Notes: a model not told the origin generated them from the letters alone. 64,000 nt of DNA from Circinella umbellata (GCA_025093555.1 JAIWNF010000011.1:62001-126000); one strand, 5' to 3'. Shown: positions 11,501-24,783, numbered from the stretch's first letter. Program-made: numbers and translations.

Positions 11501-14500
11501 TCGAGTCTCCGCCGTTGTCTCTGTCCATTGAGATTCACACCTTTGTTGTGCTTCTCGACTAATAACTTCAAACCACGGTAAAACAAAATGTTTTAATACC
11601 ATGTCAATGCATATTAATCGACGTGTGACAAGCAATGCAAGGAATAACGGTAGCCACGTGTGTGATTCGTGCAGATCATCAAGCACGGTTGCACTGGTGG
11701 GGCTACAGTGTTGTGACAGCCATTGTATCACAGCATCATCCAATTGACCAGTCAAAGTTGACTGATCTGCAACACCTTTTAAGAAATCAACCATAAAGCA
11801 GATTCGTCGTCTAAATTCATATAGCTCTTCTTTATGTTCTTGTTGAAATTCTTCTGACGTTGCCAAAGTATTGATTTGCCTTTCTTGTCCATATTGTTGT
11901 AGCGTTTCAAATACAATGATGAACATAGAATATAACCCTTGAGGTGTATTTTGTTGAGATCGTGAACAGACCGAATCAATGGTATTATGTACAGCGGATG
12001 CGGAGGGGTTTTGAATGAGTTGTTTGAGTTCGGTTACTAAGGGTGTATCGTTACGATTGGAATATTGACGTACTTTTGGCTATAAATACATTTATATATG
12101 TACATATATAAGTTTCTGCCTAATTTTTTTGTTTGCAGTAAAATAAATAAATGAATAGATACCTTGTAGTGAAGATCTTGTTGTAATTGTGTTCGCATAT
12201 CATCAGTTATCCGGTAACCTTCTTGAACAAGTTGAATCATATACATCATAAGACATCTTTCTCGCGTTCCTCGACTTTGTAAACTTTGATGCTATATAAA
12301 AAAAACATTATATCCTTTCTTTTAGTAACTTGACCCTCATAATAACTAAAATAATAACATTAATAAATATTTCCTTCAATATTACCTTTGCCCAAATAGC
12401 TTCAGCAACACGTTTACCATTATTTACCAGCTTCCATATACTAGCATGTCGTCGAAATGTGTCAACAGTAAATGGATATAATGCTCGCTCATTCGTTTTT
12501 TCCAATACCCAGAGAGCAACTTCAATAATATTGAGATAATCTTTAGCATATTCAAGAATTTTGATAATGGTAACATATTGTCTGATGTTTAATAAACATG
12601 AGCCAGGAGAAGTCATCACTCGCCAATTATCTTCCCCAATACTAAAATAGTTTTATGAAAAAAATTGTCCAAATAAAGTTAAATTTGATGACACCGAGAA
12701 TACAACTATGCAGATATTATTAATAATAAAAGTTTTTGCAAAAAGGAAAAACTAAACTTACGGAACACTTTTGACAACAAAACGTTTTAGCTCAGGGACC
12801 AGCCATTCTGATGTAAAATTCAAAATAGTATAGCGTGTTGCTCCACGTATTAATTGTATAATATCTTGATCAAATGTATTTGTAAATGTTGACTCCATAG
12901 TTTCTAATGAATCATCCGCGTCCGGCTGTGTAAGACTCGTTGCTTCTGGACCAAATAAACTATTCAAATCATCATTTTCTTGCAATCCTGATATAGCTAA
13001 TGCACGTTTGGCAAATCGTTTCAATTGTGCAAGTACTTCATCTTCGATACCATTGTTCATTTGACCATTACGTGGACCATAAATTGCTACCCGTCGTTGA
13101 TTTACAAGATAAGGTGGCGCTGGTGTCAAGAGTGGGAATGAAGCAAGGTAATTTAAACATCGTACTGTACTTGGTTCATGTCGCCTTCGAGGTTCTAAAT
13201 CACCACGTGCAATAAGCCGTAATATATATTTCTGGTATGAAAATAAATGTAGTCGGATCAGGGTATCAAATAATAACACTACAGCTGGTTTAAGTTCATT
13301 TGCTAAAAAGAAGATATATTCATTTCATTCAGTAAAAGGAAAGAATAATGTGTATTCAAAAAAAGAAATAAAATCCATCTATTTATTTACCTGTATCTGT
13401 CATCATATCATCAGCAGCGGCAATCTCTTCTTCTGATTCCATTTGTGTATCAAGGAAATGGATCAGCATATCCTGTAGCACTGTTTTTCGCGCAGGATTT
13501 TGATCGCGCCATTGTAGTAAAATTGATCCGACGAGATAAGGTCGCCAATCTCCATGTCGGGAATCGCTAGTTGCCCAACGGCACATAATATTGACTCGTT
13601 GTTGCATAGTTGACATATCCTTGTTTATACCATTGAAAATTGAATTGGTTGCTGATGGAGCTGTTTGACCGCGTAAATCCATCCATCCATTTTCATCAAT
13701 CAATAATCCAGTACCGCTATCAATATTCCGTCCGATACTATCCAACGTTCGAATAATGTGATCTTCATTAACTTGTTGTCTTACTTGATCCGTCTCTTGC
13801 TGCCGACTTTCTGATTGTACAATATGTTTACAATTACCATCCAAACGTAATTGATTTTCTTCCAATGTTCCACAAAACACTTCATTTCGTGCTTTGACCA
13901 TTGCCCAATACTTTTGCATTACATGAGCAACATCTGGTAATACCAAAGCTGCATCTTTCCTAGATTCATCACCAAATATTGTATCAAAAAGATGACGGTA
14001 TTGATGGTATAGTTTTGGAATTACAAATATATCAGGTGTCGAAAGGAATAAGGACTAAAATTAAATTGTATAAAATGTCAGTTTTACATACATCAACAAT
14101 TTTTTTCTTGAAAAAAAGTATAAGGTTCATGGATATTATTATTATAAAACAATTTTGAAAAGCTCCCTACCTGCAGAAGTCGTTCAATGTATTTTTGAAT
14201 ATCTCTATATATACCCAATAATCCTTCGCTTGACAACTGTCCTTGCTGCTGAAGAAGCTATTATATAGGTGGGAAAAGCGAAATTTTTTGTTTTTTAGTC
14301 AATTTATGTATAATGACTTTAAATATGTATACCCATATACCTCTCCCATTTTTTAAGTGGATCAGTCATTGTTACTTACAGCTCCATAGGCTTTAATGAG
14401 TGTTTCAATTAATAGCTTCATCAATGTTCGATTGCGACGATATTCATCCACGTAATCTTGTACAATAAACGTTAATAATAACCACATGGATTCAAAAGAA

Positions 14501-16276
14501 TTACAATGTTTTAGCGAATCCAATGTCCACCTTAAGAATGTGCGCTGATCCAATAATCCTTCACAGTATTGCCATTTTGTTAACTTTGTACTATAAGACC
14601 ATTTCTGTTCAAATCGTTCCCGGTTTTCTGGTGTTGCCCATGGTTTCGATGCGTTATCATGGTAATTACTAGGTGTACTTGGATGTGCCTTATATCCTCG
14701 GCCCGATCCAGTATTACCAGAACCTGATGGTTGAGTCGGTGAAAGATCAGAAAGTTGTCTTCTAAGATGATTTACAACTACATTGGTCCATTGAATTACA
14801 TATGGTAAGGATGATGGATTGTTATTGGCGTTGCGTTGGTGCTAAATTAAGGTGATCATTAGTAGCGAATCGAAAAAAAAAACCACAATATCGAATAACT
14901 AGAGATTCGTATGCATCTTAGAATTTACCATTTCCGATAATCCAACAACTTTAATATACCAAGTAGCTCTTAAGAATGGAACTTGTTTTGCTGCTAATGT
15001 TTCCAACAACTTTTCGCCTTTGAAACCATGGGGTACATTCCGTGCAAGTTTACGTAATGGCTGAGTGCCACTTGCCAACTCGTTCATCCAGTGTTCCTTT
15101 TTACTTTCAATTAATGTTGAACGTATAGGAGGCTTGAACGATGGGGCTCTGATAACAAAAAGAAGGATAATAGTGCATGAATTAATAATATGTCCACATA
15201 TAGGGGGGGAATAAAAGAGACAAAACACACACACACACACACACTTACCCTGTGATCCTAGCTGCATTACGCTTTCGTTTCATTACGTCTACTGCAAATG
15301 AGCCTAAATCATCAAGTACTCGTTGATCCTCTTGAAGTTTGCCAAACACCATGTCATATGCACAAGTGTGTTCATTCTAAATCAATATATTTTTTTTTTA
15401 GAAAAAACAGATTAAATAAAGCTCATGAACAATTGAATAATTAAAAAAACACTACTTTACATATAAAGAAATATTAAAAAACATACCGATACTAAAGGTC
15501 GATCAATGAATCCATTACGAACATTGGATTCTGTTATAATATCTTCGATTTGAGAAGGTTTTTGAGGATAGATGCCAGGATGTCCAAGATTTGACATTGT
15601 TTTACTAAGTGGGGGTAGCCGCGATGGCGGTACTAGGGTATATTTCCTTAGTTGTGAGCTATGTGTGTTGTACCTTTGCATGTTGGGTGAATGGTGACCG
15701 GGTGATGAGGTTGTAGAATAAGGAGATGTCATGGTGGGTGTTGTGGTATTATAAGAGGATACGGATTGCGATGAATAACCACCATGTCCTTGCTGTGAGT
15801 TGTTAGTTGAATAGGGTACACCGAGACTATTATTGCTACCTCCATTGCTGTTATTCATAGAGTTTGTATTCGGGTAAGGTGGATTCGAGGAAGCATAACG
15901 CGTATATTGGGCTACAATATAATATTGTGTGATAACCCATATAAAACTGTTAATAACAAATTGCGTCTTCTTATGGTTTTGATTCAAAGTTCATTGAGTC
16001 TATCAATCCTCCCAAGTACTACAATTTATTATTACTAGCTAATTTGTTTTCATTCTTCTCGTTTCCATTTTATTCAGAATGAGTAGCGATAGCAACGCAC
16101 ATAGAAACACTTTTTTTTTGTCTTTATATCATACACACACTCACTGGCTCTTCCTTTCTCTTTCCCTAGGACTTTTTTTTTTCTTTGAAAAGAAAAAGCT
16201 CAAAATATATATGTAACTAGTAAAGAAAATTAAAAAGAGAATTGACGATCGTCTTACCTTGATGCCTGCCTGCCAT
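8571..16276 (-). CDS. MED12: Mediator complex subunit 12 (CDK8 kinase module)
   Basis: Scaffold subunit of the Mediator kinase module (CDK8, cyclin C, MED12, MED13), which links repressors and activators to RNA polymerase II; nuclear. Sixteen exons: 16258-16276, 15487-15911, 15249-15376, 14929-15148, 14380-14841, 14171-14257, 13391-14054, 12762-13302, 12386-12641, 12163-12291, 10214-12079, 10001-10095, 9748-9850, 9592-9670, 9387-9430, 8571-9233. The joined frame is 1926 residues. The N-terminal Med12 domain is clear (KYTLVPPSRLPPLSK, GIYPQKPSQIEDIITESNV, GFIDRP). The helical middle domain follows, e.g. WMNELASGTQPLRKLARNVP and FLRATWYIKVVGLSEM. The tail is Gln-rich (nine Gln in a row) and ends MEDGELP. 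The start is a 19-nt first exon encoding MAGRHQ; an alternative start inside exon 2 cannot be excluded. A CT tract lies in the intron before the last exon. Confidence 0.93.
9335..9352. repeat. (CT)n microsatellite in a MED12 intron
   Basis: Nine CT units followed by a C8 run, lying in the 153-bp intron between exons 15 and 16 of MED12. On the sense strand it reads as (GA)n. Confidence 0.9.
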
Positions 16277-16620
16277 TGTAAGGCAAATAGTATTAATTCC
16301 AGTTTATTGAAAAAGGTTCGAGTTGGAGGAGTAAAAATATAAAGGGAAGAAAAGGTTAGTATTGCAGTAAAGGGAGAAAACTATTGAATTTTGGTGCGAA
16401 TAGCAATTTTAGTTAAATAGGAAACGATCTGCTTCTTTTTTTTAAAATAAAAAAAAAAATAACAAGCAGCGGAAAACTAAATCTTTAAGAGAATTAAATA
16501 TTTGGATAAGTTGAATTGAATTGAATAGTTTATTTAATGTCTTGATTATAGTTTGTTTTTATATAGAAAGTAGTTTTACATAAAAGTAATGATAATAACA
16601 ATATAATAAAAATAAAGTAC

Positions 16621-16644
16621 TCTCTCTCTCTCTCTCTCTCTCTC
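16621..16644. repeat. (TC)12 microsatellite between the ankyrin/BTB gene and MED12
   Basis: Perfect TC dinucleotide tract lying 43 bp downstream of the ankyrin/BTB stop codon, hence in its 3' UTR or in the far MED12 promoter. Confidence 0.9.
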
Positions 16645-16686
16645 TTCAATCATTTGCTTTTCTATGTGCAAGGTATCTTTAATTAA

Positions 16687-19086
16687 TTAAGCTTCTAATC
16701 CTAATGATTCTAATACGTTATCCAACATTTCTAACTTTTCATTATATAACGTTTCCATATCTGTCCAATTATTTCGGTAATCTTCAGATACCTTGCCTTC
16801 TGGATTCAATTCTTCTTCAAAAATATAATACTTTTTACCCAAGAAATAACGAAGATCATCAATCAATGGGATAGAGTCTATGTTTTATAGATATACATTA
16901 TAATCAATAAGTTTGATCCGTTTCTTTTTGTCACAAAACAATCATTTAAATATAACATTTTCTATAATAATTACCAGTTTCTTCACGACCGGAAATCGAT
17001 TGAGCACTTTCACGGATCAATTGTTTAAATTCGGGTTTCAATATATAATCATCCAAGTGATCAGCAAAATATTTGGTACACCATTGTTCTAGTCTATCCA
17101 CATTTAGTCGAATTGCTGTACGAATTAAATCGTATATATCAATTATAGGTTCTTTGGATGATGTTAATGTGATGGCTGCAATCGACTTTAAACGGTCAAG
17201 CATCAACATATCAGCTGTGAGCATAATTTCATAAGCTTCTTCCAATGGAATCGTACAACGATCTGTATACATGTATTCAAGTACATATTGGAACGATTCT
17301 GGTATCATATCATGTACCTCGATTATTGGCAAATTTAGAACAATCTCTTGTTTTTGTTCGCCGTGTCGATAACGAATTGTTGAAATATCCGCCTCTGATT
17401 CAGAAAATGCCGCATGAAGCATAATATTAAAATATTCTGATCGACATAAACAAGCTTTATGACATAAAAATAAGACGCCTTCCATCAAAATTCCAATATC
17501 TGCAAATGCAGCTTCTGGTGATTGTACTTTTGTTTCATCTTCAAGTAATGGCTCTCCAGCAATATAGTCTCCTTGATCATTCTTCTTTTCAATAAAATAA
17601 GCACACCCAAGCATCGTTTGTAAAAAGACTTCATAGTCACCTCGAATTTTTGCCATTTCTTTTGCATCTTGGGCACGATTAGCATTCTTTTCATCCTCTA
17701 GAATTTCTGATAAAATATCATCATCTGCTTGCGTTTGTATACCCAACATGACTTCACAGCGTTCTTGAAGTTCAGGCATCTCGAGATGTTTACAAACAAA
17801 TATCATGTTTTCTAGTGTATCTTGTTGAATATCATGTAATTGGCCAGTATATAGGTATCGAAGAACTGCTTCAAATGCCCCAGGATCCACAAGTTTAGAG
17901 GAAAGTTTGACTTGACTGTCATTACGCCATCGATTTAAAAGTTGATTTTTGAAATAATTGGATCGAGCAGCTATAACAAACCGGTTTACAGCAAATTCAT
18001 CAATTACATCCTCTTCATCATTGTTATTTACTGTTGATCGACGAATCATGAATGTAAGATCATGATATGTATGATCATTATATAAATTGGTCAAGAATTG
18101 AAAATAAGGCTATATTTTGGATGATAAGTTGAGATCGTTAATTCCTTTCTTTTAATAAAGAATAGTAAAATAATTGTACCTGATTCTCGTTAGTAGCTTT
18201 AGAAAACTTATATGATCTTAATAATCGTCGGATCTGAATAATAAATAAAGAAATTAATTCTGCATGAAAATTCTTTTAGTTATTATATATTTTTACCTTA
18301 TCGTTTAATGCACCATAAAGACATCGTTCACTATATAAAAAATATTTTAAATATGTTATATATAATACTTTTATATCAGAAACTTTATAAAGATAAATTA
18401 CCCTGAAAAAGTATTAGGATCACATTGTGCTATAGTAATTATTTATAAATATATAATTAGCACAATGTATATAACATCTAAAATATCATAAAATACTTAA
18501 TTACCTCCATTCTCTAACAAAAATTCAACAACCTGATTTTCATTATTAATATATAAATTTAAACAAACAAATAAAAAAAATCATAATGCCAACCTCATAA
18601 TGACCACAAAGACCTAAATAGAGCAAAAAAATATTCATAGAATTAATCAGTCTTATATTTTGATTTTTTGCTCTTTTCTCTCTCTCTTTTTTTTCCCTTT
18701 ATTAGATTACCGTACACGCATAATAAAGTGGTGAACTTTGCCAGGCATCAACAAGATCTATTGGTGCACCAAAGTTACGTACAAGACTTTCTGTTTTCTC
18801 GAGATCACCTATATTTAACAACAACCCCCAACATTCTTGGTTTTAATCATAACAGTTCATAATATATATATATATATATATATTTGTGCATGTATGTGAA
18901 TGTGAAAGTGTATATACCTCGTTTAGCAGCATCACAAAGTTCGTCAAATAAATTGACAGAATTAGCATCAAGAGTTGGTGCATTCTCTAACCATTCATGT
19001 GTTGATTCATCAACAGTATGACTGGCTTCTTCAGAAGCAAGTTTCATAATTTGACTTTTTGTTGCAACTGTTCTTTTACGTCCCAT
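16687..19086 (-). CDS. Ankyrin-repeat and double BTB/POZ protein (ABTB1/YIL001W type)
   Basis: Likely substrate adaptor for a Cullin-3 ubiquitin ligase. Nine exons: 18918-19086, 18716-18808, 18594-18613, 18505-18532, 18402-18429, 18297-18330, 18180-18233, 16975-18109, 16687-16877; 583 residues. Residues about 45-120 form two ankyrin-like repeats (SPLYYACLCGHYEVVEFLLE, then CLYGALNDK). A first BTB domain starts at YHDLTFMIRR and continues with FVIAARSNYFKNQLLNRW and EAVLRYLYTGQL. A second BTB is interrupted by an insertion and holds CHKACLCRSEYFNIML and FQYVLEYMYTDRC. The order ankyrin-BTB-BTB matches human ABTB1 and yeast YIL001W. The ankyrin part is coded by exons of 20, 28, 28 and 34 nt. 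The donor of exon 2 (GTACGG) was chosen over a nearby GTAATC because only it keeps the ankyrin frame. The gene is divergent from the F-box gene. Confidence 0.9.
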
Positions 19087-19628
19087 TTTTTTTTTTTTAT
19101 TATAAAAAAAATGGAAGAAATATATTTTAAAAAAGAAGAAACAGAACAGCAAAGGCAAACAGGAATCGGGAAAACGAAACTTCCGAAGCATTTTTATAAT
19201 TTTTGTGTATTACATAGACTGTCTTTATTGTCTATAAAATATTAACTTTAATTGTTTTAAAAGCTTCCATTGATTGTAAAATGTGATATTATAAACATCA
19301 TTTATACTATCATTATTATCAACTTTTCTTTTTTATGGTGGCTTTTATTTACGTAGTTATATTCATGCGGATAATAATCACAATAACTGCATGGATATAT
19401 CTCACAACCACAATGGTTTGGTTTAATTATATCTTACCTTTTTCTTCTCTTTTTTCTTTTTTTTTTCTCTTTTACGTTGATCAATATAAATATACACTAT
19501 ACGTACTAGTGGCATATATTATTAATGTGGATATTTTTACTTTTACTTTTAATGTTTATCACTGATATTGTTGTAAAAAGTATTAGTACTTTTTTACCTG
19601 ATCATAACCATCACATTGAAGAAGATAA
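19087..19628. promoter_or_regulatory. Divergent promoter region between ankyrin/BTB and F-box genes
   Basis: 540 bp between two divergent start codons. It is AT-rich with poly-T/CT runs around 19440-19470. I see no specific factor site or other gene; a regulatory role is inferred from position only. Confidence 0.35.
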
Positions 19629-21487
19629 AATGACTGACACCACGGTATGCGATACTTATATATATATATATATATGAGATGTATCATTTTTCCCACGTAA
19701 ACTATGAACAAAGTAATAAACATTGATCAACTGCTCTATTTTTATAGAAAAATGAAGAGAAGGATATTCAACCATCTGAATCTCGCCACTCACAGCAACA
19801 GCAGCAGCAACATACCAATCAGAGTAATAATGAGAAAGAAAATACAAAAGAAAATAAACAAAGCTACCATCATACCGCTACCATCCTCTTCCAACCAATT
19901 CCTTTGATAGCGTTGGTCAAAATTAGCTCCTTCTTACCGAAAAATGATTGTATTAACTGTATGTCTGTTTGTACAACTTTTTACCTTGTATTTTTTACAA
20001 GGATTTATAATCGAGTCAGTTTTTCGACAATTAATCAAATTTATACCTTTTTGACGATTATTGAACGAGCCACGCAGCTGAGGAAAAAATTGATAATGGC
20101 AATGACAGCATCTGTTGATGACACTACTGTGGATAATATTATATTTAGCAACGACACTACTACTGATAAATCAACCTATATGAACAAGTGTATTATTAAT
20201 AAAACTACAGCAATATTCTCATCATTGACGACCAGTATTGTATTTGAGGATCAGGTTCATTCTTGGACGATAGCAAATGACCTACAACAGCTGTTTAATT
20301 TTTGCAAGCCAAACATTCAAGCTCTTGAATTATCATGGTGGCAGTTATATGTTTTTCTGATGACAGATGCTGATTATAATTACAATGCAGCAAAAAAATT
20401 ATACAGTTTACAATATTTATTTGTAAGACGGATATCTGATTTTGAAGCAATGGGAATAGCATCAACATATCGTTATCGAGATGTTCTACTTACCATCAAT
20501 AATACTATTAGCGAAGGAATAACTAATTTGAATAATGAGGATAGTAATATTAATGATACAGCTGTCCGTGTTGCAATAACCAAAGCAATGTACAAGGTAC
20601 CAGAAATGTCGGATTTGTTGCAATTTACTCCCAACTTGACCAATTTGATTCTATGTTATGAGAAAGACAAATGCGACAGCAACACAACAAGAACGACAAA
20701 TAAACTAACCGAATATGATTTTGAAGCAATACACACCTATTGTCCACAATTAGAAAATATGACGTTAAAAGGGATCGAATTACATCTAGCTAAAGAAAGC
20801 GCAATAACATCACCAGAACAATACCGTTCGTTCATACATCGCTTGTGTCCGGTCGCTCCAAAAATGAGAAAACTTAGTTTATTAAAAGTAACATTTGCAT
20901 CAACGCAGCAACATCATAACGCTTTACTTTGTCTTTACCTTTTATACAAATACAGCCACGCAACAACGATCTTTATTCAGAGTCCATGTATAGACGAAAC
21001 AATTTATAATAAGCAAGAGCAGAGAGAAGAAGACCCGATATCCACCGGCTATCAGTATTACAGACAAATCCGATCCTTTTACATAACTCATTTTGAACAT
21101 TTTTCATTTCAGAATTCAACGGAAAATGCATTTGTTTTCTGCAAGCAACTTATTACAGAAATAAGCAACTACGGAAAATCATTGACACATTTAAAAATGA
21201 TGGGATTCAAAAAAAGATCAGGAGGAAGAAAAAAACGTACAAAGGTTAGACCTATCAGTGTAGATATGGGTTGGATTCAAAAAGTATGTCCGAATTTACA
21301 AGATCTGATATTGATTTATGCATCAATACACAACTTGTCAGACAATACAATAATATTCAAACCTTATAGCGATCGGATATATGAAGACGTTCCTTTTGTC
21401 TACACTTATTTACATCGGGATTCTATCTCAAGTTCGTGGAGCATTCAAGAATTCACGCCTGAAACCAAGATAATCGAAACAACATGA
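19629..21487 (+). CDS. F-box protein with LRR-like C-terminal region
   Basis: Two exons (19629-19643 encoding MTDTT, then 19748-21487) give 584 residues; the intron starts GTATGC and ends TTATAG. The coding frame continues upstream of 19904 through a Gln-rich stretch, which is why the short first exon was chosen. An F-box-like segment near residues 55-90 reads PIPLIALVKISSFLPKNDCI and continues NCMSVCTTFY. After it come irregular Leu-rich repeats, e.g. MSDLLQFTPNLTNLILCYE, IHTYCPQLENMTLKGIEL and WIQKVCPNLQDLILIYA. F-box/LRR proteins recruit substrates to SCF ubiquitin ligases through Skp1; the family is strongly expanded in Mucorales. The substrate is unknown. The first exon is the weakest part of the model. 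Confidence 0.75.
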
Positions 21488-22094
21488 TAAAAAGATGTAG
21501 GATTGTACAAAGGAATATACGTAGTACTAAACTTGTTTAAAAGTCGTACAGCTGTTGCACATTTTTTTTATTGCATTATATAGTAGTAGTAGTATATATA
21601 TATCTCTATAAAATAAATTCATTTATTGATTCCTTACTTCTTCCAGACGTTTTCTATATAATCTTTGTATTTTAACAGTTTTTTTATATCTCGTCAGTTT
21701 ATTCTCACTTCTGATATTCTGACTTTTTTTTTACATATTTAAAAGAATACTGTAGAAGTTGACATTATAAGAAAGTTTTTTTTTCTTTATTTTGGAAAAA
21801 AAGCATGAATATTAATGCCATAGCAACAATTAATATATAACTGCAAAATTATGTCATAATAATTCAAAGTTACTGGATTTACACAAATAAATAATTCATT
21901 AAAAGTTTGCATCCTATCTAATGATCACTGCGTACAGAAAAGACATAATTATCATTTAATATGTTAAAACAAAAAGTATTATTCAAAATCTCAACAAGTT
22001 TTACGACTCCTTATGCGATATATAAGAATGGTGATATCTGTGCACAAAAAATAGTATCAATTCGAAATAAGCCGTAAATTACAAATTCAACTTC
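21488..22094. other. AT-rich spacer
   Basis: About 0.6 kb following the F-box gene, with its presumed 3' UTR and poly-T/poly-A runs. No supportable gene. Confidence 0.4.
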
Positions 22095-22534
22095 GTGTGG
22101 TGGGATTTACATCTTCTTCATTATTATTGTTTTCACTGTCCTTTGCTAAGTTTATTAACTCTTCAGCGACGTTCGGTTGTTATACTCAACCGAGTTTTCG
22201 TCAGCAACCCAACCATCAGATTAAGTTTTATTGAAATTAAAAATAATCTACCAGAACATCCATTCAGAGCACTAGTCATCAGAAACACAGAAACAGCAAC
22301 TGTTGACAGCAGTACAAGTGACAAGGCGGTAGCCGGAACAGCATAAAAAAAAACGGGTAACGTAATATCCACTCCATTGCTGTTGCCTATCTTCTCTTGT
22401 TTTTTTTTTGGAACTAAAAAATTTGTACGACTTTGTAATAGTGTCCTAAACAAGTGTATGACACATACTGTAATGACAATTGTAATACGTACAGGGAATA
22501 GTATATCAAATATACTTTCCCAGACATTTTTCAA
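22095..22534 (-). pseudogene. Possible decayed membrane-protein gene
   Basis: On the minus strand an open frame from 22534 to 22163 encodes about 123 residues with two hydrophobic segments (ITIVITVCVIHLF and PATALSLVLLSTVAVSVFL). Directly after its stop, in another frame, lies a hydrophilic stretch that looks like a natural C-terminus (VAEELINLAKDSENNNNEED then a stop near 22098). No GT-AG intron that I can find joins the two frames, which suggests a frameshifted relic or a missed splice. I do not recognise a family. It could also be chance; the GC content here is not distinctive. Confidence 0.3.
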
Positions 22535-24161
22535 TCAGTACAATAGTGTCCGTGTATGTTTTAGTCTATTTAGAAAGAGTAGTCTAAACATTAAGCATAT
22601 TTATACATGTGACATTTGAGTATACCATCGGCGATCCAGACAGCGTATCGGGAAAAGTATAATTTTTTTTATTGTAATACAACACACATTTCAGTGAATC
22701 TTATTACGTATTATTTAGTTTATTAACTTTACCATTAAGTAAAAGAATGTGCAATTAGATATATATATATATAGTACTATTTGCACATAGTAAAGATTCG
22801 AATTGTTATATAATAAATATAATAGTTGTATATGATCTTTATTATCGGTAAAGTCGATCGACTATTTAATAGTCCTAACAAAAAAAAAATATGTCAAAAT
22901 GTGTTTCAAAAGATCGGATCGGGATATTTCTTGGCACTAAGAAAAGTGGGGGGGGGGAGAAAGTCATTGCTGCAATGATGTTATATATTCTAAAGCAAGT
23001 AAGGATGATTATTTAGTCATTATACATTCTCAATCTTTTTTAATTATATAAACTTTTAATCTTCTAGTGAAAAAATACTAATAAAGGAAACTACTTGATA
23101 TATAAACACAGAATAGCATGTGTGCAAACTAGAGAATACTTTAATGTATATAGTGGAATAAGTAGTAATAATAATCATTGTTACCAGCAACAACATCATT
23201 ATATGCTAATAGCTCCACAAAAATAGAAATAACAGCTATGCCACTAATCCCGATTTGGGGATTTGTATAAATTGATCAATAAATCAGAATATGAGAAAAT
23301 GAGTGACAATACGCGTCATTATTATTGGGATGAGATATCAACATACCAAAGCGACAAGTGAAGTACTGACTTTGTTTCGCTTTATGTTTTTATTACATAG
23401 TGTTATCATGATGTGGTTTAATTTTCAATTAACAAATAAAAAACGGAATGCATAAAAACCCTTGATTTAATTATTTCTATGGTATTAATGACATTCAACT
23501 AGCGTATGACGAATGAATATTTACTTTTCCTTTTCTTTTATCCCTTTTGTTTCTTTTTAGAAGAACCACTTGGCAAAAAGAAAATAAAAAAATATATTCA
23601 TAGCACGAGTTATTTTTCTTTGTAACTTTTTTTTTTTGAGATAGAGAAAGAAGTGGAAAGTTAAAACAATAAAAAACGGTTTGAAAAGAAAAAATGGTAA
23701 TTAAACATTGATGTAGCTAATTTTAGATTTTTTAAAGGTTTTTTTTATGCATTTCCAAATTTGGTTAGTCTCGTTTTTTAAATGTAAAAAAAAAAGAATG
23801 TCATGGTAACTATTAGAACTTCATTCTCCATAGCAACTCTTTTTATTATGGTAAATTTGGAAGAATAGATGTGGGAATATTTATAACAAAAGATGTTATC
23901 AGTATTATTCTTTTTTTCATATTCTTCTATTTTAATGTCTAAAAAGGGTCATGTATCGATAAGTAATCATAGTTGTAGAATATTTTAATAATACGCTCTT
24001 GATGATTATTAGTAGAAACAATAACATGACTTTTTTTTTTTAATACAGTAAAAAATAAATAAACTTGACAGTTCTCTCGTCATATTTCTTCTTTATCATC
24101 AGTTTAAATCAGTCAAACATCAAGTCAAAGTCAGGTATTATTTTAAAATGATCGACTCATA

Positions 24162-24167
24162 CACGTG
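24162..24167. promoter_or_regulatory. CACGTG E-box upstream of the bZIP gene
   Basis: Perfect CACGTG palindrome about 620 bp upstream of the bZIP start codon. CACGTG is the known binding site of CBF1-type bHLH proteins, one of which is encoded at 44.1 kb. Binding itself is inference. Confidence 0.35.
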
Positions 24168-24212
24168 AGAAAAAGAAATAATGGTTCACCATGAGAAGTA
24201 TCATGGGTGAAA

Positions 24213-24228
24213 TGACGCTTAAGTGACG
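24213..24228. promoter_or_regulatory. Paired TGACG half-sites upstream of the bZIP gene
   Basis: Two directly repeated TGACG motifs 11 bp apart (24213-24217 and 24224-24228), about 560 bp upstream of the bZIP ATG. TGACG is a common half-site for bZIP factors, so autoregulation is possible, but the motif is short and may occur by chance. Confidence 0.3.
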
Positions 24229-24783
24229 AACCAAAAAAAAAAAAAAAAAAGCGTAGTATGGGCATTGTGGTAATAAATCAATGCATGGTTACTCTGAATG
24301 TAGTATTGTAATACAAAAAGAAAAACAAGCTATCATGAGCTAAAAAGAAATGCGGCACCAGAGAAAGGGAGACTAGTTGGGGGGGGGAGGGAAAAGGAAA
24401 TCAACAGAAAAAAAAAGAAAGCATAAAAATGGTGTGGATGGTGGGTGTGGTTGGTGCTGTGCGTGTGTAAAAAAAAAAGAGGGACAGTGCTTTGTATCAC
24501 CTCATTATCCCAACTTTTTTAAAAAGCAAGGGAAATTGAAAAGATGATGACAAGCGAAGATTTTCACTCCCCCAAAAAGAATTATGTCATTTCACGTCTA
24601 ATACTAAATTAGGCAGAAATGAGGTCATTTTGGTATATGATCTCCTTCTTTTTTGTCCGCCAAATAAATTTATATATAAAGTCGCTTTATTTTTATCATT
24701 TCCCCATTTCTTTTTTTTTTCTTTCATCACTTTTCATTAGTAAAATCATATTCTTTTTTCTTTTCCCAACAATACTTTTCAAA

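Larger units (their letters stand above)
22535..24783. other. Long AT-rich upstream region of the bZIP gene
   Basis: 2.2 kb without a supportable gene. It contains G10 (about 22949) and G9 (about 24379) runs, AT tracts and, from 24100 onward, clustered candidate regulatory sites for the bZIP gene. A long regulatory region for a transcription factor is plausible but inferred. Confidence 0.4.

Noticed and set aside
24619..24783. In-frame upstream extension of the bZIP protein by 55 residues
   Set aside because: The extension is Phe/Ile-rich from oligo-T runs typical of leaders here, and the ATG at 24784 has a better context.
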